Positions 16,342 through 24,806 of a DNA stretch of 64,000 nucleotides are shown piece by piece. The notes beneath the pieces are model-generated. The model worked only from the letters and a program-made list of their open reading frames with translations. It had not been told where the DNA came from and searched no databases. The DNA is taken from NCBI GenBank assembly GCA_964482205.1, contig CAYZWI010000001.1:449922-513921 (forward strand), in the 5' to 3' direction. Both the position numbers and the translations under genes were made by a program. The first letter of the stretch is position 1; the number at the start of each line of letters is the position of its first letter. This DNA comes from JAZDGX01 sp964482205. GTDB taxonomy: Bacteria > Eisenbacteria > RBG-16-71-46 > CAIMUX01 > WJJG01.

Positions 16342-17889
16342 ATGCGTCGGAGACACATAGGGGCACTCGCGCTGGTGGCCGCGGCGCTGGCGTTTTCGTG
16401 CGGAGACAACGGGACGGATCCGGGAATCGAACCGGAGACTCCTGCCGCTCCGCAGTGGAGCCGCGTCGCCTCGACCTCTGCCACGGGCAACCTGCTGCAA
16501 TGGACCGGCGTGAGCGGAAACGCGGGCTACCTCATCTATCGCTCGGCCGGCAGCCCCAACCAGATGGCCACCATCGACACCACAGGCGCGAATGCCGAGG
16601 AGTACTTCGATCCGGCCGTCGAGGCGGGCACCGCGTATTACTACCGCATCCGGACCCGCGACTCGATCGGCCGCCTGAGCGTCGAGGCCGAGTCTCCCCT
16701 GCTGTGGTGCGAGGCGGTCGACAACCGTTCTCCCCTGGTGCCGTCGAGCCCCTCTCCGGAAGACCGCAGAGTCTTCCTGGAACCGTTCGACAACCTCACC
16801 CTGCGTTGGAACGCCTCCGATCCGGATGACGACGCCTTCACGCGCACGATCTACTTCGGCGAATCGCGCAAAGGGCTCGAGCAGGCGATCGCGTCCCAAG
16901 ACGCTTCCGCCGACAGCCAGGCGGTCGACCGGACGCTCGGCCTTTCGCGGTTCTTCTTCTGGCGGGTCAAGCTCGTCGACATCCACGGCGCAACGACCTA
17001 TTCGCCCATCTGGAGCTTTGGCACGCTGATCGAGCGCTTGGACATTCCGGCGGGGAACTTCGTCCGAGGAGATTCGGGCGTCTTCCATCCGCGCGATCCC
17101 GGGCGTTTCCACTGGTGGGCGAATCCCGTCTTCGTCGGCGCCTTCAACATGGACAAGTACGAAGTGACCAATCAGCTCTACGCGCAATTCCTGAACGAGC
17201 TGTTCGAAGACAACTGGATCCGCCTCGCAAACGGCGAAGTGCGCAGCAAGGTCGGGGACACGCTCTTCATCCGCGTGTTTCCCGGTGGCAGCGACAACGC
17301 GGGCATCGCCCACGAGGCGGTCAGCGGTTTCGTGCCGAGGGAAGGACGCGAGAACCACCCCGTCGTCGAAGTCACCTGGCATGGCGCCCGGCGCTTTGCG
17401 AAGCACTACGGCCGCCGGCTGCCGTCGGAAGCGGAATGGGAGAAGGCGGCCCGCGGCACGAGCGGATCGCTCGGATGGTACCGCTTCGTGACCGACAGCA
17501 TCCCCGACAGCGTGGGCCTCGGATTCCCCTATCCCTGGGGAACCACGGCCTCGTCCAATCGATTCAACTACGCAGGGAGCGCCGACCCCTTCGAATCGAG
17601 CGTCGGAATCGCGACCACTCCCGTCGGGTACTTCAGCGGCGCCACGCAAGGCGGCTACGTGACCGCGTCCAACGGAAGTCCGTACGGAATCTTCGACCTG
17701 GCAGGGAACGCGGCCGAGTGGTGCAACGACGACTTCGTTCCTTACCAGGGCGGCCCGTATGGGAGCATGAAAGTGATCAAGGGCGGCGGCTGGCGGTCTC
17801 CGGCGCAGTGGTGCCAGACCTATTGGCGCCAGGAATTCGCGCCCGACAGCACCGACAACCTGGTCGGCTTCCGGACGGTCGCGCCCTAG
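16342..17889 (+). CDS. Lipoprotein with fibronectin-III-like domains and an FGE/SUMF1-like domain
   Basis: 515 residues. The signal peptide ends in a lipobox (LAFSC), so it is probably an outer-membrane or periplasmic lipoprotein. Two FN3/Ig-like domains (about 35-125 and 130-225) come before the formylglycine-generating-enzyme fold (about 235-515): YEVTNQLYAQFLN, HPVVEVTWHGARRFAKHYG, RLPSEAEWEKAARG, YPWG, GIFDLAGNAAEWC and VIKGGGWRSP. In true sulfatase-activating enzymes two cysteines flank the active site after GGS. Here only the second survives (GGGWRSPAQWC; the first is Ser), so it is unlikely to make formylglycine and more likely has a structural or binding role. ATG at 16342 has AGGGGG upstream; the longer frame would bury the signal peptide. 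Confidence 0.85.
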   Translation: MRRRHIGALALVAAALAFSCGDNGTDPGIEPETPAAPQWSRVASTSATGNLLQWTGVSGNAGYLIYRSAGSPNQMATIDTTGANAEEYFDPAVEAGTAYYYRIRTRDSIGRLSVEAESPLLWCEAVDNRSPLVPSSPSPEDRRVFLEPFDNLTLRWNASDPDDDAFTRTIYFGESRKGLEQAIASQDASADSQAVDRTLGLSRFFFWRVKLVDIHGATTYSPIWSFGTLIERLDIPAGNFVRGDSGVFHPRDPGRFHWWANPVFVGAFNMDKYEVTNQLYAQFLNELFEDNWIRLANGEVRSKVGDTLFIRVFPGGSDNAGIAHEAVSGFVPREGRENHPVVEVTWHGARRFAKHYGRRLPSEAEWEKAARGTSGSLGWYRFVTDSIPDSVGLGFPYPWGTTASSNRFNYAGSADPFESSVGIATTPVGYFSGATQGGYVTASNGSPYGIFDLAGNAAEWCNDDFVPYQGGPYGSMKVIKGGGWRSPAQWCQTYWRQEFAPDSTDNLVGFRTVAP

Positions 17890-18068
17890 CCTTCCGAAAA
17901 AGACGGTCCCGCCCCTGGCGACGGATTCGGATCCTGCCGAAAACCACCTGGGGGAGCGATTCGCGGCGGGGACATCGCCTGGACGAGGTTGCCGTTGCCG
18001 CGCGCTTTCCGCTTCCGCTGGAAGCGCTCGAAGTCCATGCCAACAAAAGTAAGGAGCGAGCCGGTCGT

Positions 18069-19976
18069 ATGCCATTCCTCGAATGGAACGGATCCAAGGT
18101 AGAAATGGAGCAGGGAATCTCTCTGGCCGACGCCGCCCGCAAGATCCTGGGCGCGAAAGCGTCGCGCCTGGTCGCCGCGCGGTACGGCGGGCGCCTCGTC
18201 GATCTGGCCGCGCGCGTGGACGCAGACGGGCCGGTCGAGTTCCTGACCCCTGAAGACCCGGATGGCCTCGAGGTCTTCCGCCACTCCTCGGCGCACTTGC
18301 TCGCGGAAGCGGTGGTCTCCCTCTTCCCGGACGCGCGGCCGACCATCGGGCCGGCCGTGGAAGAGGGCTTCTACTACGACTTCGATCACCCGCCCTTTTC
18401 GGAAGAGGACCTCGCGCGCATCGAGGAGCGCATGCGCGAAATCGCGAAGGCCGGGCGTCCCCTCGAGCGGCGCGAGATCAGCAGGGAGGAAGCGCGCGAG
18501 ATCTTCCGCGCGAATCCCTACAAGCTCGAGATGATCGAGCAGATGCCCGCGGGAGAGCCGCTCACCGTCTACGGCCAGGGCGGAAGCTTCGTCGATCTCT
18601 GCCGCGGACCGCATGTCCCCGATCTGCGCATGATCCGCGCGGTCAAGCTGCTCAAGGTCGCGGGCGCCTACTGGCGCGGCGATGCGCGCAACGCGATGCT
18701 GCAGCGCGTCTACGGCATCAGCTTCGAGCAGCCCGATCAGCTCAAGGCCTATCTCGCCGCGCTCGAGGAGGCAAAGCTGCGCGATCACCGCAAGCTCGGC
18801 CGCGATCTCGACCTCTTCTCATTCCATGACGAAGGGCAGGGCTTTCCTTTCTGGCACGCGAAGGGCGTGATCGTCTACAACGAGCTCTCGGACTTCATCC
18901 GCGCCGAATGCCGCCGCCGCGGCTATGTCGAAGTGCGCACTCCCACAATCCTGAACGAGCAGCTCTGGCGGCGCAGCGGGCATTGGGACCACTACGCCGA
19001 ATCGATGTACTTCGTCGAGATCGACGAGAAGCCGCACGCGGTGAAGCCGATGAACTGCCCGGGCGGACTGCTCATCTATCGCAGCCGCATGCACTCGTAC
19101 CGCGATCTGCCGATTCGCCAGGCCGAGCTCGGCCTCGTGCATCGCAACGAGCTCTCGGGCGTGCTACACGGCCTCTTTCGCGTGCGCGCCTTCACCCAGG
19201 ACGACGCGCATGTCTTCTGCACCCGCGAACAGCTCATCGACGAAGTGATCGGGCTGATCGACTTTTGCCTGCATGTGTACAAGGTCTTTGGCTTCCCCTC
19301 GCCCGAGATCGTGCTCTCCACCCGCCCGCCCGATTCCATGGGCAGCGACGAGATCTGGAAGGAGGCGACCGAGGCGTTGAAGAAGGGGCTCGAGCGCGTG
19401 TCGCTCGCCTATCGCATCGCCGAGGGAGAGGGCGCCTTCTACGGTCCCAAGATCGACTTCTTCATTCGCGACTCGCTGAACCGCAAGTGGCAGTGCGGAA
19501 CGATCCAAGTGGACTTCTCGATGCCCGAGCTCTTCGAGCTCACCTACGAGGGCGCCGACGGCCAGCCGCATCGCCCGGTGATGCTCCATCGCGCGATCCT
19601 CGGAAGCGTCGAGCGCTTCATCGGCGTTTTGCTCGAGCACACCGCCGGGCGCCTGCCGCTGTGGATCTCGCCGATCCAAGCCCGGGTGATTCCGATCGCC
19701 GAGACGCACGCCGCCTTCGGCGAGCACGTGCGCGAGAAGCTGGCCGCGGAAGACATTCGCGTCGATGTGGACGGGCGCAACGAGTCGCTCGGAAAGCGGG
19801 TCCGCCAGGCGCAGCTCGACCAGGTGAACTACATTCTTGTGGCCGGCGACAAGGAAGTGGAAGCGGGCGGCGTGAATGTCCGCACGCGCGACAACCAGGT
19901 GCACGGTCTCTTCTCGCTCGACGATCTGGTCGCGCGGTTGCGCGGGGAGATCCGTTCGATGAGTCTTTCTTCCTAG
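18069..19976 (+). CDS. thrS: Threonyl-tRNA synthetase
   Basis: 635 residues, normal length. TGS domain at the N-terminus (about 1-60), the second N-terminal editing domain with HSSAHLLAEAV and CRGPHVP (zinc-like His/Cys set that clears Ser-tRNA-Thr), the class II catalytic core with the zinc ligand in MNCPGG, motif 2 HRNELSG, and motif 3 HRAILGSVERFIGVL, then the anticodon-binding domain (about 535-630). Motif 2 usually reads RNEPSG; here Pro is Leu. ATG at 18069 has AAGGAG upstream; the frame is open for 318 more codons only as an overlap with the preceding gene. The 180-bp gap before it holds no T-box or other leader that I can recognise. Confidence 0.97.
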   Translation: MPFLEWNGSKVEMEQGISLADAARKILGAKASRLVAARYGGRLVDLAARVDADGPVEFLTPEDPDGLEVFRHSSAHLLAEAVVSLFPDARPTIGPAVEEGFYYDFDHPPFSEEDLARIEERMREIAKAGRPLERREISREEAREIFRANPYKLEMIEQMPAGEPLTVYGQGGSFVDLCRGPHVPDLRMIRAVKLLKVAGAYWRGDARNAMLQRVYGISFEQPDQLKAYLAALEEAKLRDHRKLGRDLDLFSFHDEGQGFPFWHAKGVIVYNELSDFIRAECRRRGYVEVRTPTILNEQLWRRSGHWDHYAESMYFVEIDEKPHAVKPMNCPGGLLIYRSRMHSYRDLPIRQAELGLVHRNELSGVLHGLFRVRAFTQDDAHVFCTREQLIDEVIGLIDFCLHVYKVFGFPSPEIVLSTRPPDSMGSDEIWKEATEALKKGLERVSLAYRIAEGEGAFYGPKIDFFIRDSLNRKWQCGTIQVDFSMPELFELTYEGADGQPHRPVMLHRAILGSVERFIGVLLEHTAGRLPLWISPIQARVIPIAETHAAFGEHVREKLAAEDIRVDVDGRNESLGKRVRQAQLDQVNYILVAGDKEVEAGGVNVRTRDNQVHGLFSLDDLVARLRGEIRSMSLSS

Positions 19977-20020
19977 CCGGCGCGACGCGGCGGACATCCG
20001 CCGTGCACGGAACGAGCATC

Positions 20021-20054
20021 GGCCCCGCGCGGGATTCTCCCCGCCGGGGCCTTT
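20021..20054 (+). terminator. Rho-independent terminator of thrS
   Basis: Arms GGCCCCG and CGGGGCC extend inward as GCGGG/CCCGC past a one-base bulge, giving a 12-bp stem with a 6-base loop, then TTTCT. It lies 45 bp after the thrS stop in the convergent gap with the methyltransferase gene. The T-run is on the plus-strand side only. Confidence 0.6.
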
Positions 20055-20055
20055 C

Positions 20056-20541
20056 TCACGCGCCGGACTTTCTCGGAAATCCGAGCTCGACATGAATGCA
20101 GGAAGGCGGAAGGACTCCCGGGAACAATCTTTCCTGCACGCGCACCAACGCGAGCGGCAGAGCGAAATCGATCCGCCCGTTCGCATAGCGATGGCGCACC
20201 TCCATCGAGCGCACTTCCAGGCGGCGGAAGATGCTCTTTCGAAAGGTCTCGGTGTTGAAGAAGACTCGATGGGTGGCGTCGTTGTAGGCCACATAGTTCA
20301 TGCAATAGGGAACGATGGCCTCCAAGACCCCTTCCTTCGAAAGCAGCCGGAAAAGCTCGAGGAGCCCTTCGACGCGAAGGTGCTCGAGGACATTGTCGCA
20401 GTAGATTCGTTCGCACGCCCCGTCGCGAAAGGGAAGCCCGCCGTTGATGTCCGCGACCAGGTCGGGCGCGACGCCGCGGTCGATGTCGACATTCACGAAA
20501 CCGGCGAGCGGCTTGCGCCCGCATCCCGCGTTCAGCTTCAT
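20056..20541 (-). CDS. Small class I SAM-dependent methyltransferase-like protein
   Basis: 161 residues. SAM-binding motif I is LNAGCG near the N-terminus, followed by an acidic VDID strand and the typical CDNVLEHL loop of methyltransferases found in sugar and O-antigen clusters (methyltransferase type 11/23-like). It is short; the C-terminal third lacks the last strands of a full fold. ATG at 20541 overlaps the glycosyltransferase stop as ATGA, so it is the last gene of the glycan cassette. Substrate cannot be inferred; a surface sugar or lipid-linked saccharide is likely from context. Confidence 0.65.
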   Translation of the reverse strand: MKLNAGCGRKPLAGFVNVDIDRGVAPDLVADINGGLPFRDGACERIYCDNVLEHLRVEGLLELFRLLSKEGVLEAIVPYCMNYVAYNDATHRVFFNTETFRKSIFRRLEVRSMEVRHRYANGRIDFALPLALVRVQERLFPGVLPPSCIHVELGFPRKSGA

Positions 20542-21818
20542 GGCGCTTCCTTCCGCCCCGCTCTCTGGGGCCAGTCATGGGCCGCGCCCCCGGAGCACCC
20601 GGCTGCGATCACTTCCGCGAACAACGCCTCGTACTCGTCGAGGCTGCGATCGAGCGAGAACCGCGCGCGCGCGGAGGCGGCGACATCGGCCATCGGCGCG
20701 CCACTCTCCAAAACGCGCCGCAGGCCTTCCCCGATGGAGCGAGGATCTCCGGCGCGGGCCCGCCACACTCCCTCTTCGCCTCCAAACGCGGGAAGGGGCA
20801 TCGCGTCGGAGACGAGCACGGGACAGCCGAGGCAGAGCGCTTCGAGCACGATGAGCGGGAGCCCCTCGGGACGCGTTCCCACCTGCGCGACCAGGTCGGA
20901 CGCGCGCACGAGTCCGAGGAGGCGGTCGCGAGGCACCCTTCCGAGCAGACGCACCTGGTCGAGACCCTCCCGCCGCGCAAGATCGCTCAGGAGGTGCGCG
21001 TCACGCCCCTCCCCCGCGATCGCGAGCGCGATCCGTCGTCGCTCTTCCATGGCCGCATAGGCCCGCAAGAGATCGAGCGCGCCCTTTTCGCGAATGAGCA
21101 GCCCGGCGGTCAGGACGAGGCGTTGGTGCTCCTTCACGCCCAGCGCCTCGCGCTCGGCCTGGCGCGAGAATCCCGCGCGATCGAGCGCCTGGAGATCGAT
21201 TCCGTTCGGGATCGTCACGATCCGGCTGCGGTCGAGGAAGCGGTAGGGCCCGCGTTCGAAATAGCTCCGGACGGCGGGCCCGACGGCGATGATGCGCTCG
21301 AAACGGCGAAGGAATGCGCGCTCTGAGGCCAGGTAGAGCCAGAGGCGGTAGAAGCCGCGCCCGTCGGCCGCGCGCAGCTTGACCGCCGCTTCCGCCCACG
21401 AGCTGCCGTGCGCCTGGAAAACGGCGGGCAAATGCGCGAGGTGGGCGACGAGCGGACCGGCCGCGAGCGTTGCCGTGAGGATCAGGTCGGGCGGGTCCTT
21501 GCGATGCGCTTCTCCCCAGCGGAGAAGCGCGCGTGAAAACGCGTGGGTGAAGCGCCCGGGCTTCGCGTCGAGGGCGTGAAGCTCGACGCCCTCGGGCACC
21601 CCTTCGTGGAACGGCTGGGATCGGCCCTCGGATGCCGCGCCGGGAGTCTTGCCGGCTTGCGCGGGCGCGTCGTCCAGGCGGGTCGTGATCAGGGAGACGC
21701 TCCAGCCGCGCCGGGCCAGGCCGGTTGCCATTTCGTGAACAACCCGCTCCATGCCGCCCAATCCGTGGGCCGGAATGCCCCGGGAGATGTACCAGAGCCG
21801 GCCGCGACGCGAGCTCAC
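20538..21818 (-). CDS. Glycosyltransferase family 4
   Basis: 426 residues, GT-B fold. N-terminal GGMERVVHEMATGLARRGW is the acceptor-side glycine-rich loop. The donor domain has VTIPNGIDLQALD, LTAGLLIREKGALDLLRAY and the EX7E-like PEGLPLIVLEALCLGCPVL. The start is GTG at 21818: GGAGGAA lies 7 bases upstream and the codon overlaps the flippase stop as GTGA, whereas ATG at 21833 has no Shine-Dalgarno. Probably transfers a hexose from a nucleotide sugar onto a lipid-linked glycan in the cytoplasm. Neighbours are a flippase and other glycosyltransferases. Confidence 0.86.
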   Translation of the reverse strand: MSSRRGRLWYISRGIPAHGLGGMERVVHEMATGLARRGWSVSLITTRLDDAPAQAGKTPGAASEGRSQPFHEGVPEGVELHALDAKPGRFTHAFSRALLRWGEAHRKDPPDLILTATLAAGPLVAHLAHLPAVFQAHGSSWAEAAVKLRAADGRGFYRLWLYLASERAFLRRFERIIAVGPAVRSYFERGPYRFLDRSRIVTIPNGIDLQALDRAGFSRQAEREALGVKEHQRLVLTAGLLIREKGALDLLRAYAAMEERRRIALAIAGEGRDAHLLSDLARREGLDQVRLLGRVPRDRLLGLVRASDLVAQVGTRPEGLPLIVLEALCLGCPVLVSDAMPLPAFGGEEGVWRARAGDPRSIGEGLRRVLESGAPMADVAASARARFSLDRSLDEYEALFAEVIAAGCSGGAAHDWPQRAGRKEAP

Positions 21819-23296
21819 CTGCGATTCCTCCATCGAGCGAGCACCAGGCTTCTCGTCTCCCGGCGGATCCCGATCACGAGCGCCCAGTAGGCGCCGGCGG
21901 CCGCCGTCTGTACGAGGGTCCCGAGCGGATCTCGAGGAGCCGCTCGTCCGAGCGACCAGGAGAGCAACACATAGGGCGGGACGGCCACGAACAAGGCAAG
22001 CGCAGTGCGGGCCGCGCGCCCGCCCAGCGGCCCGATCGATTTCCAGTAGCAGGCCAGAGAGGCGAGCGAGCCCGCCGTCACGCCGAGGCCGAGCGCGAGC
22101 GTGCCCAGCGGCCTCCAGAGGATCACATTGCAGGCGACATTGACGGCGATGGAAAGGCCTTCCGCGCACAGAACGGCGCGGTTTCGAAGGCGCGCGTTCA
22201 TGACCCTCTGCATGACATGGCTGGCGCTGAAAGCCCACAAGCCGAGGGCGAGGCCGACGCAGGCGCGCGTGGTCAGCCACAGCGACTGCTGGTCGTATTC
22301 TCCGCGCAAGTAGAAGATCGCCAGCAGGCCGCGCGCATTCATGGCGAGAAATGCCGACATGGGAACGAGCGCGGCCAGCAGCAGGGCAAGAAGAGAGTCC
22401 ACGCGCTCGGCCGTCTCGCGATCGCTGAAGTTCGCAAACAACGCGAGCCCCAGGAGGCCCAGGGGAACGGCAATCAGGAAGTGGATCGACTCGGTGACGA
22501 AACGGGCGTAGTCGAGCGCCGCGACGCTGCCGGGGCCGATCAGGGACGCGACATGGCGCTCGATCAGGATGTTGCCTTCGACCAGGATCGAGAGCGCGAG
22601 AAGCGGTTTCAGGAGCACCCAGAGGCGTGCCGCCGTTTCCGACACGAGCGCGCGATCCCACCCCGCCTGCCATCTCAGCACGCCGCGCCGGCGCAGGTGA
22701 AGCGTGGCCCAGAGCGCGAGCAGGATATAGGTGGCCGTGAATCCGTAGGCGGCCAGCGCTGGCTCGCCTTTCCAGGCGGCGGCGGCAATCATGACGACCA
22801 TGCCCAGGTTCTGGATTGCCGGACGGAGCGCCGGAATGGCGAAATACCCGCGCGACATGCCGAGCGAGCTCAACACTCCGCAGTACACATAGGCTGGCAG
22901 TCCTGCGGCCAGGATGCGAAGCATCTGCGAGGCGACCGCGACCCGATCCTCATCAAACCCGCGCAGCACGGCGCCCACGAGCGGCCCGGCCCAGACGGCC
23001 AGCGCGACAGCCACCAGGGCGGCCACGGCGACAAAGAAGAGGAGCAAGGTCTGCAGGAGGGTTTGCGCCTTGGCGGGGGATTCCGTTTGGTAACGGGCGT
23101 GCAAGGGAACGAAGCAGGTTTCGATCGCTTTGGCGGTGAGGAGATGCACGGGCGCCAGGGCAAGCGTCAGCGATCCGCGGTAGGCGTCGGCGACGGGACC
23201 GGTTCCGAAGTACCGCGCGAACAGGATCTCGCGCGCCGCTCCGATGAGCTTCGAGAGCGCGCCGCCCGCGCTCAGGCGAAGATAGTCGCGCCTCAT
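21815..23296 (-). CDS. MurJ/MVF-type lipid-linked glycan flippase
   Basis: 493 residues with about 13-14 hydrophobic helices. The N-terminal block GALSKLIGAAREILFARYFG and the VADAYRGSLTLALAP and CFVPLHARY stretches resemble the MVF (MviN/MurJ) family, which flips lipid II, rather than PST-type Wzx. It sits among glycosyltransferases, so it could also flip an O-antigen or polysaccharide intermediate. ATG at 23296 has AGGAAG upstream; the longer frame back to 23419 is arginine-rich. A typical MurJ core carries several conserved arginines; at least the REILFAR pair is visible here. Whether it is the only MurJ in the genome cannot be known from this window. Confidence 0.75.
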   Translation of the reverse strand: MRRDYLRLSAGGALSKLIGAAREILFARYFGTGPVADAYRGSLTLALAPVHLLTAKAIETCFVPLHARYQTESPAKAQTLLQTLLLFFVAVAALVAVALAVWAGPLVGAVLRGFDEDRVAVASQMLRILAAGLPAYVYCGVLSSLGMSRGYFAIPALRPAIQNLGMVVMIAAAAWKGEPALAAYGFTATYILLALWATLHLRRRGVLRWQAGWDRALVSETAARLWVLLKPLLALSILVEGNILIERHVASLIGPGSVAALDYARFVTESIHFLIAVPLGLLGLALFANFSDRETAERVDSLLALLLAALVPMSAFLAMNARGLLAIFYLRGEYDQQSLWLTTRACVGLALGLWAFSASHVMQRVMNARLRNRAVLCAEGLSIAVNVACNVILWRPLGTLALGLGVTAGSLASLACYWKSIGPLGGRAARTALALFVAVPPYVLLSWSLGRAAPRDPLGTLVQTAAAGAYWALVIGIRRETRSLVLARWRNRR

Positions 23297-23310
23297 GTGC
23301 GCCCGCGCTT

Positions 23311-23335
23311 CCTGCAGGCGCCTGCCGCCTGCAGG
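23311..23335. repeat. Nested palindromes between flippase and glycosyltransferase genes
   Basis: CCTGCAGG occurs at 23311-23318 and again at 23328-23335. It overlaps the 12-base palindrome GCAGGCGCCTGC (23314-23325). The region lies in the 115-bp gap between the two minus-strand genes and would form alternative hairpins. No T-run. Confidence 0.45.
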
Positions 23336-23411
23336 CGCGCCCGGTTTGCACGCTCGCGCTTCACGCCCGCCCGCGCTCTTGGCCTGCTCCTCTTGCCTGC
23401 ATGCACGCGCA

Positions 23412-24568
23412 TCAAACATCCTCAGCCAGCATGCGCTCCATGGCCGTCAGATAACGGGCCGCCACGAGCTGCCAGTCGTACGCTTCGCTGGAAGCGCGGG
23501 CGTTCCCCCGCAAGCGCTCGAAGAGCGCCCCGTCCGTGGCCAGGCGCTCGAGAGCGCGCGCGACCGCTGCCCCGTTGCGCTCCACGAACAGCCCGTTTTC
23601 TTCCTCCCGGATGTAGTCCACGACTCCGCTCACGCGAGTCGTGATCACCGGGAGCCCGGCGGAGAGCGCTTCCAAGCCGACCAGCCCGAACGATTCGTAG
23701 TTCGAAAGGAACAGAAAGAGATCGCAGGCCGCGTAGAGGCGCGGCAGATCGGCGCGTGGGCCGAGAAAGCGCACACGCTCCTCGATCCCGGCGGAGTGCG
23801 CCAGCGCACGGTAGCGATCGGGACGGTCGCCGCCCGCGACCAGCAGCGACGGTCGCGCGTCGGGGCGGCATAGCGCGACTCCTTCGATGGCCTCGCGAAG
23901 CCCTTTGCGAGCGAACTCGTGGCCCGCGAAGAGCGCCAGCCGTTCTCCCTGGGGCAGTCCGAGCTCACGCCGAAGCGCCCCCTTGTCGCCGGCGGGGCGG
24001 TAGCGCTCGCGGTCGACTCCGTTTGGAATGCAGACGATCCGCCCGGGCGGTATGCCGTAGAACCGCTCGTATTCCTGCGCGACTCCCCGGCTCACCGCAA
24101 CCAGCCACGGTTTGCGGGCCCGGCCGAAATTGTACGACTCTCTGGACAGCACGAACCAATGCAGCGGATTGACGAGCCACCCCCATCCTCCGGCGGCTCG
24201 TTTGGCCGCAATGGCCGCCCGGTGGCAGCTATGAGCGACGAACGCATCGCCCGTGAACGAGTCGCCGTGCGAGAGGACGATGTCGTGGTCCGCCCGCAAC
24301 CGCCGCGCCTGAGCGCTCGCCCAGATGCTGAAAAGCGGCACTTCGAGCGCCAGCCGCAAGCGTGAATTCCCGAGCCGTCGAAGAGATGCGCCAGGCGAGG
24401 AGCGCTCCGCAGGCCACCGAGCGCACCTTCTATTTTCGCCGGCGAAGGAAACCAGGCAAGGCTCGTCACCGGCACGCCGGCCGCAGTGAGCTCGCGCGCG
24501 AGGTGGAACGCGACCTGGGCGATTCCGCGCGTGGGCTCTAGCGAGCGGGAGATCTGTGCAACCCGCAT
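23412..24568 (-). CDS. Glycosyltransferase family 4, broken by an apparent single-base frameshift
   Basis: Two frames together make one GT-B enzyme of about 385 residues. The N-terminal frame begins at ATG 24568 (MRVAQISRSLEPTRGIAQVA, a normal GT4 start with ISRSL and GIAQVAFHLARELTAAG) and is sensible to about LFDGSGIH. The continuation LRLALEVPLFSIWASAQ, CIPNGVDRERY, LFAGHEFARKG, SNYESFGLVGLEALSAGLPV and the C-terminus lies in the -1 frame and ends at 23412. Adding one G to the GGG run (plus-strand CCC 24369-24371) restores a continuous reading, so this is a deletion or an assembly error. No Shine-Dalgarno is convincing at the ATG, but a promoter lies 45-80 bases upstream. Same cassette as the flippase. 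Confidence 0.78.
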
Positions 24569-24617
24569 CCCCTGGTTCCGCCTTCCTCATGTTCGACCGC
24601 CGGGAGAACAGGCGGCC

Positions 24618-24646
24618 AGTATAGGGACGCCCGCGAAACCGGTCCA
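24618..24646 (-). promoter_or_regulatory. Sigma-70-type promoter for the glycan cassette
   Basis: Minus strand -35 TGGACC (24641-24646), 17 bp spacer, -10 TATACT (24618-24623). Predicted start near 24611 gives a 43-base leader to the ATG at 24568. It could drive the frameshifted glycosyltransferase, the flippase, the second glycosyltransferase and the methyltransferase. Confidence 0.5.
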
Positions 24647-24806
24647 GCGCGTGGCGCCCGCGCTTGGCCTTCCCGCCGGACGCCAATCCACCGGCCATCT
24701 GTCCGTTGCCGCCTATCCGCTGGACCGTGGCCCGGTCCCCGCGTAGGCTTCGCGCGCTCGTCTTGGATCTCGCAGTGGAAGCGCGCGCGGTAACGGGGTT
24801 CGGATC

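Noticed and set aside
17890..18068. Possible T-box or other leader before thrS
   Set aside because: No T-box core sequence or terminator/antiterminator pair was seen.
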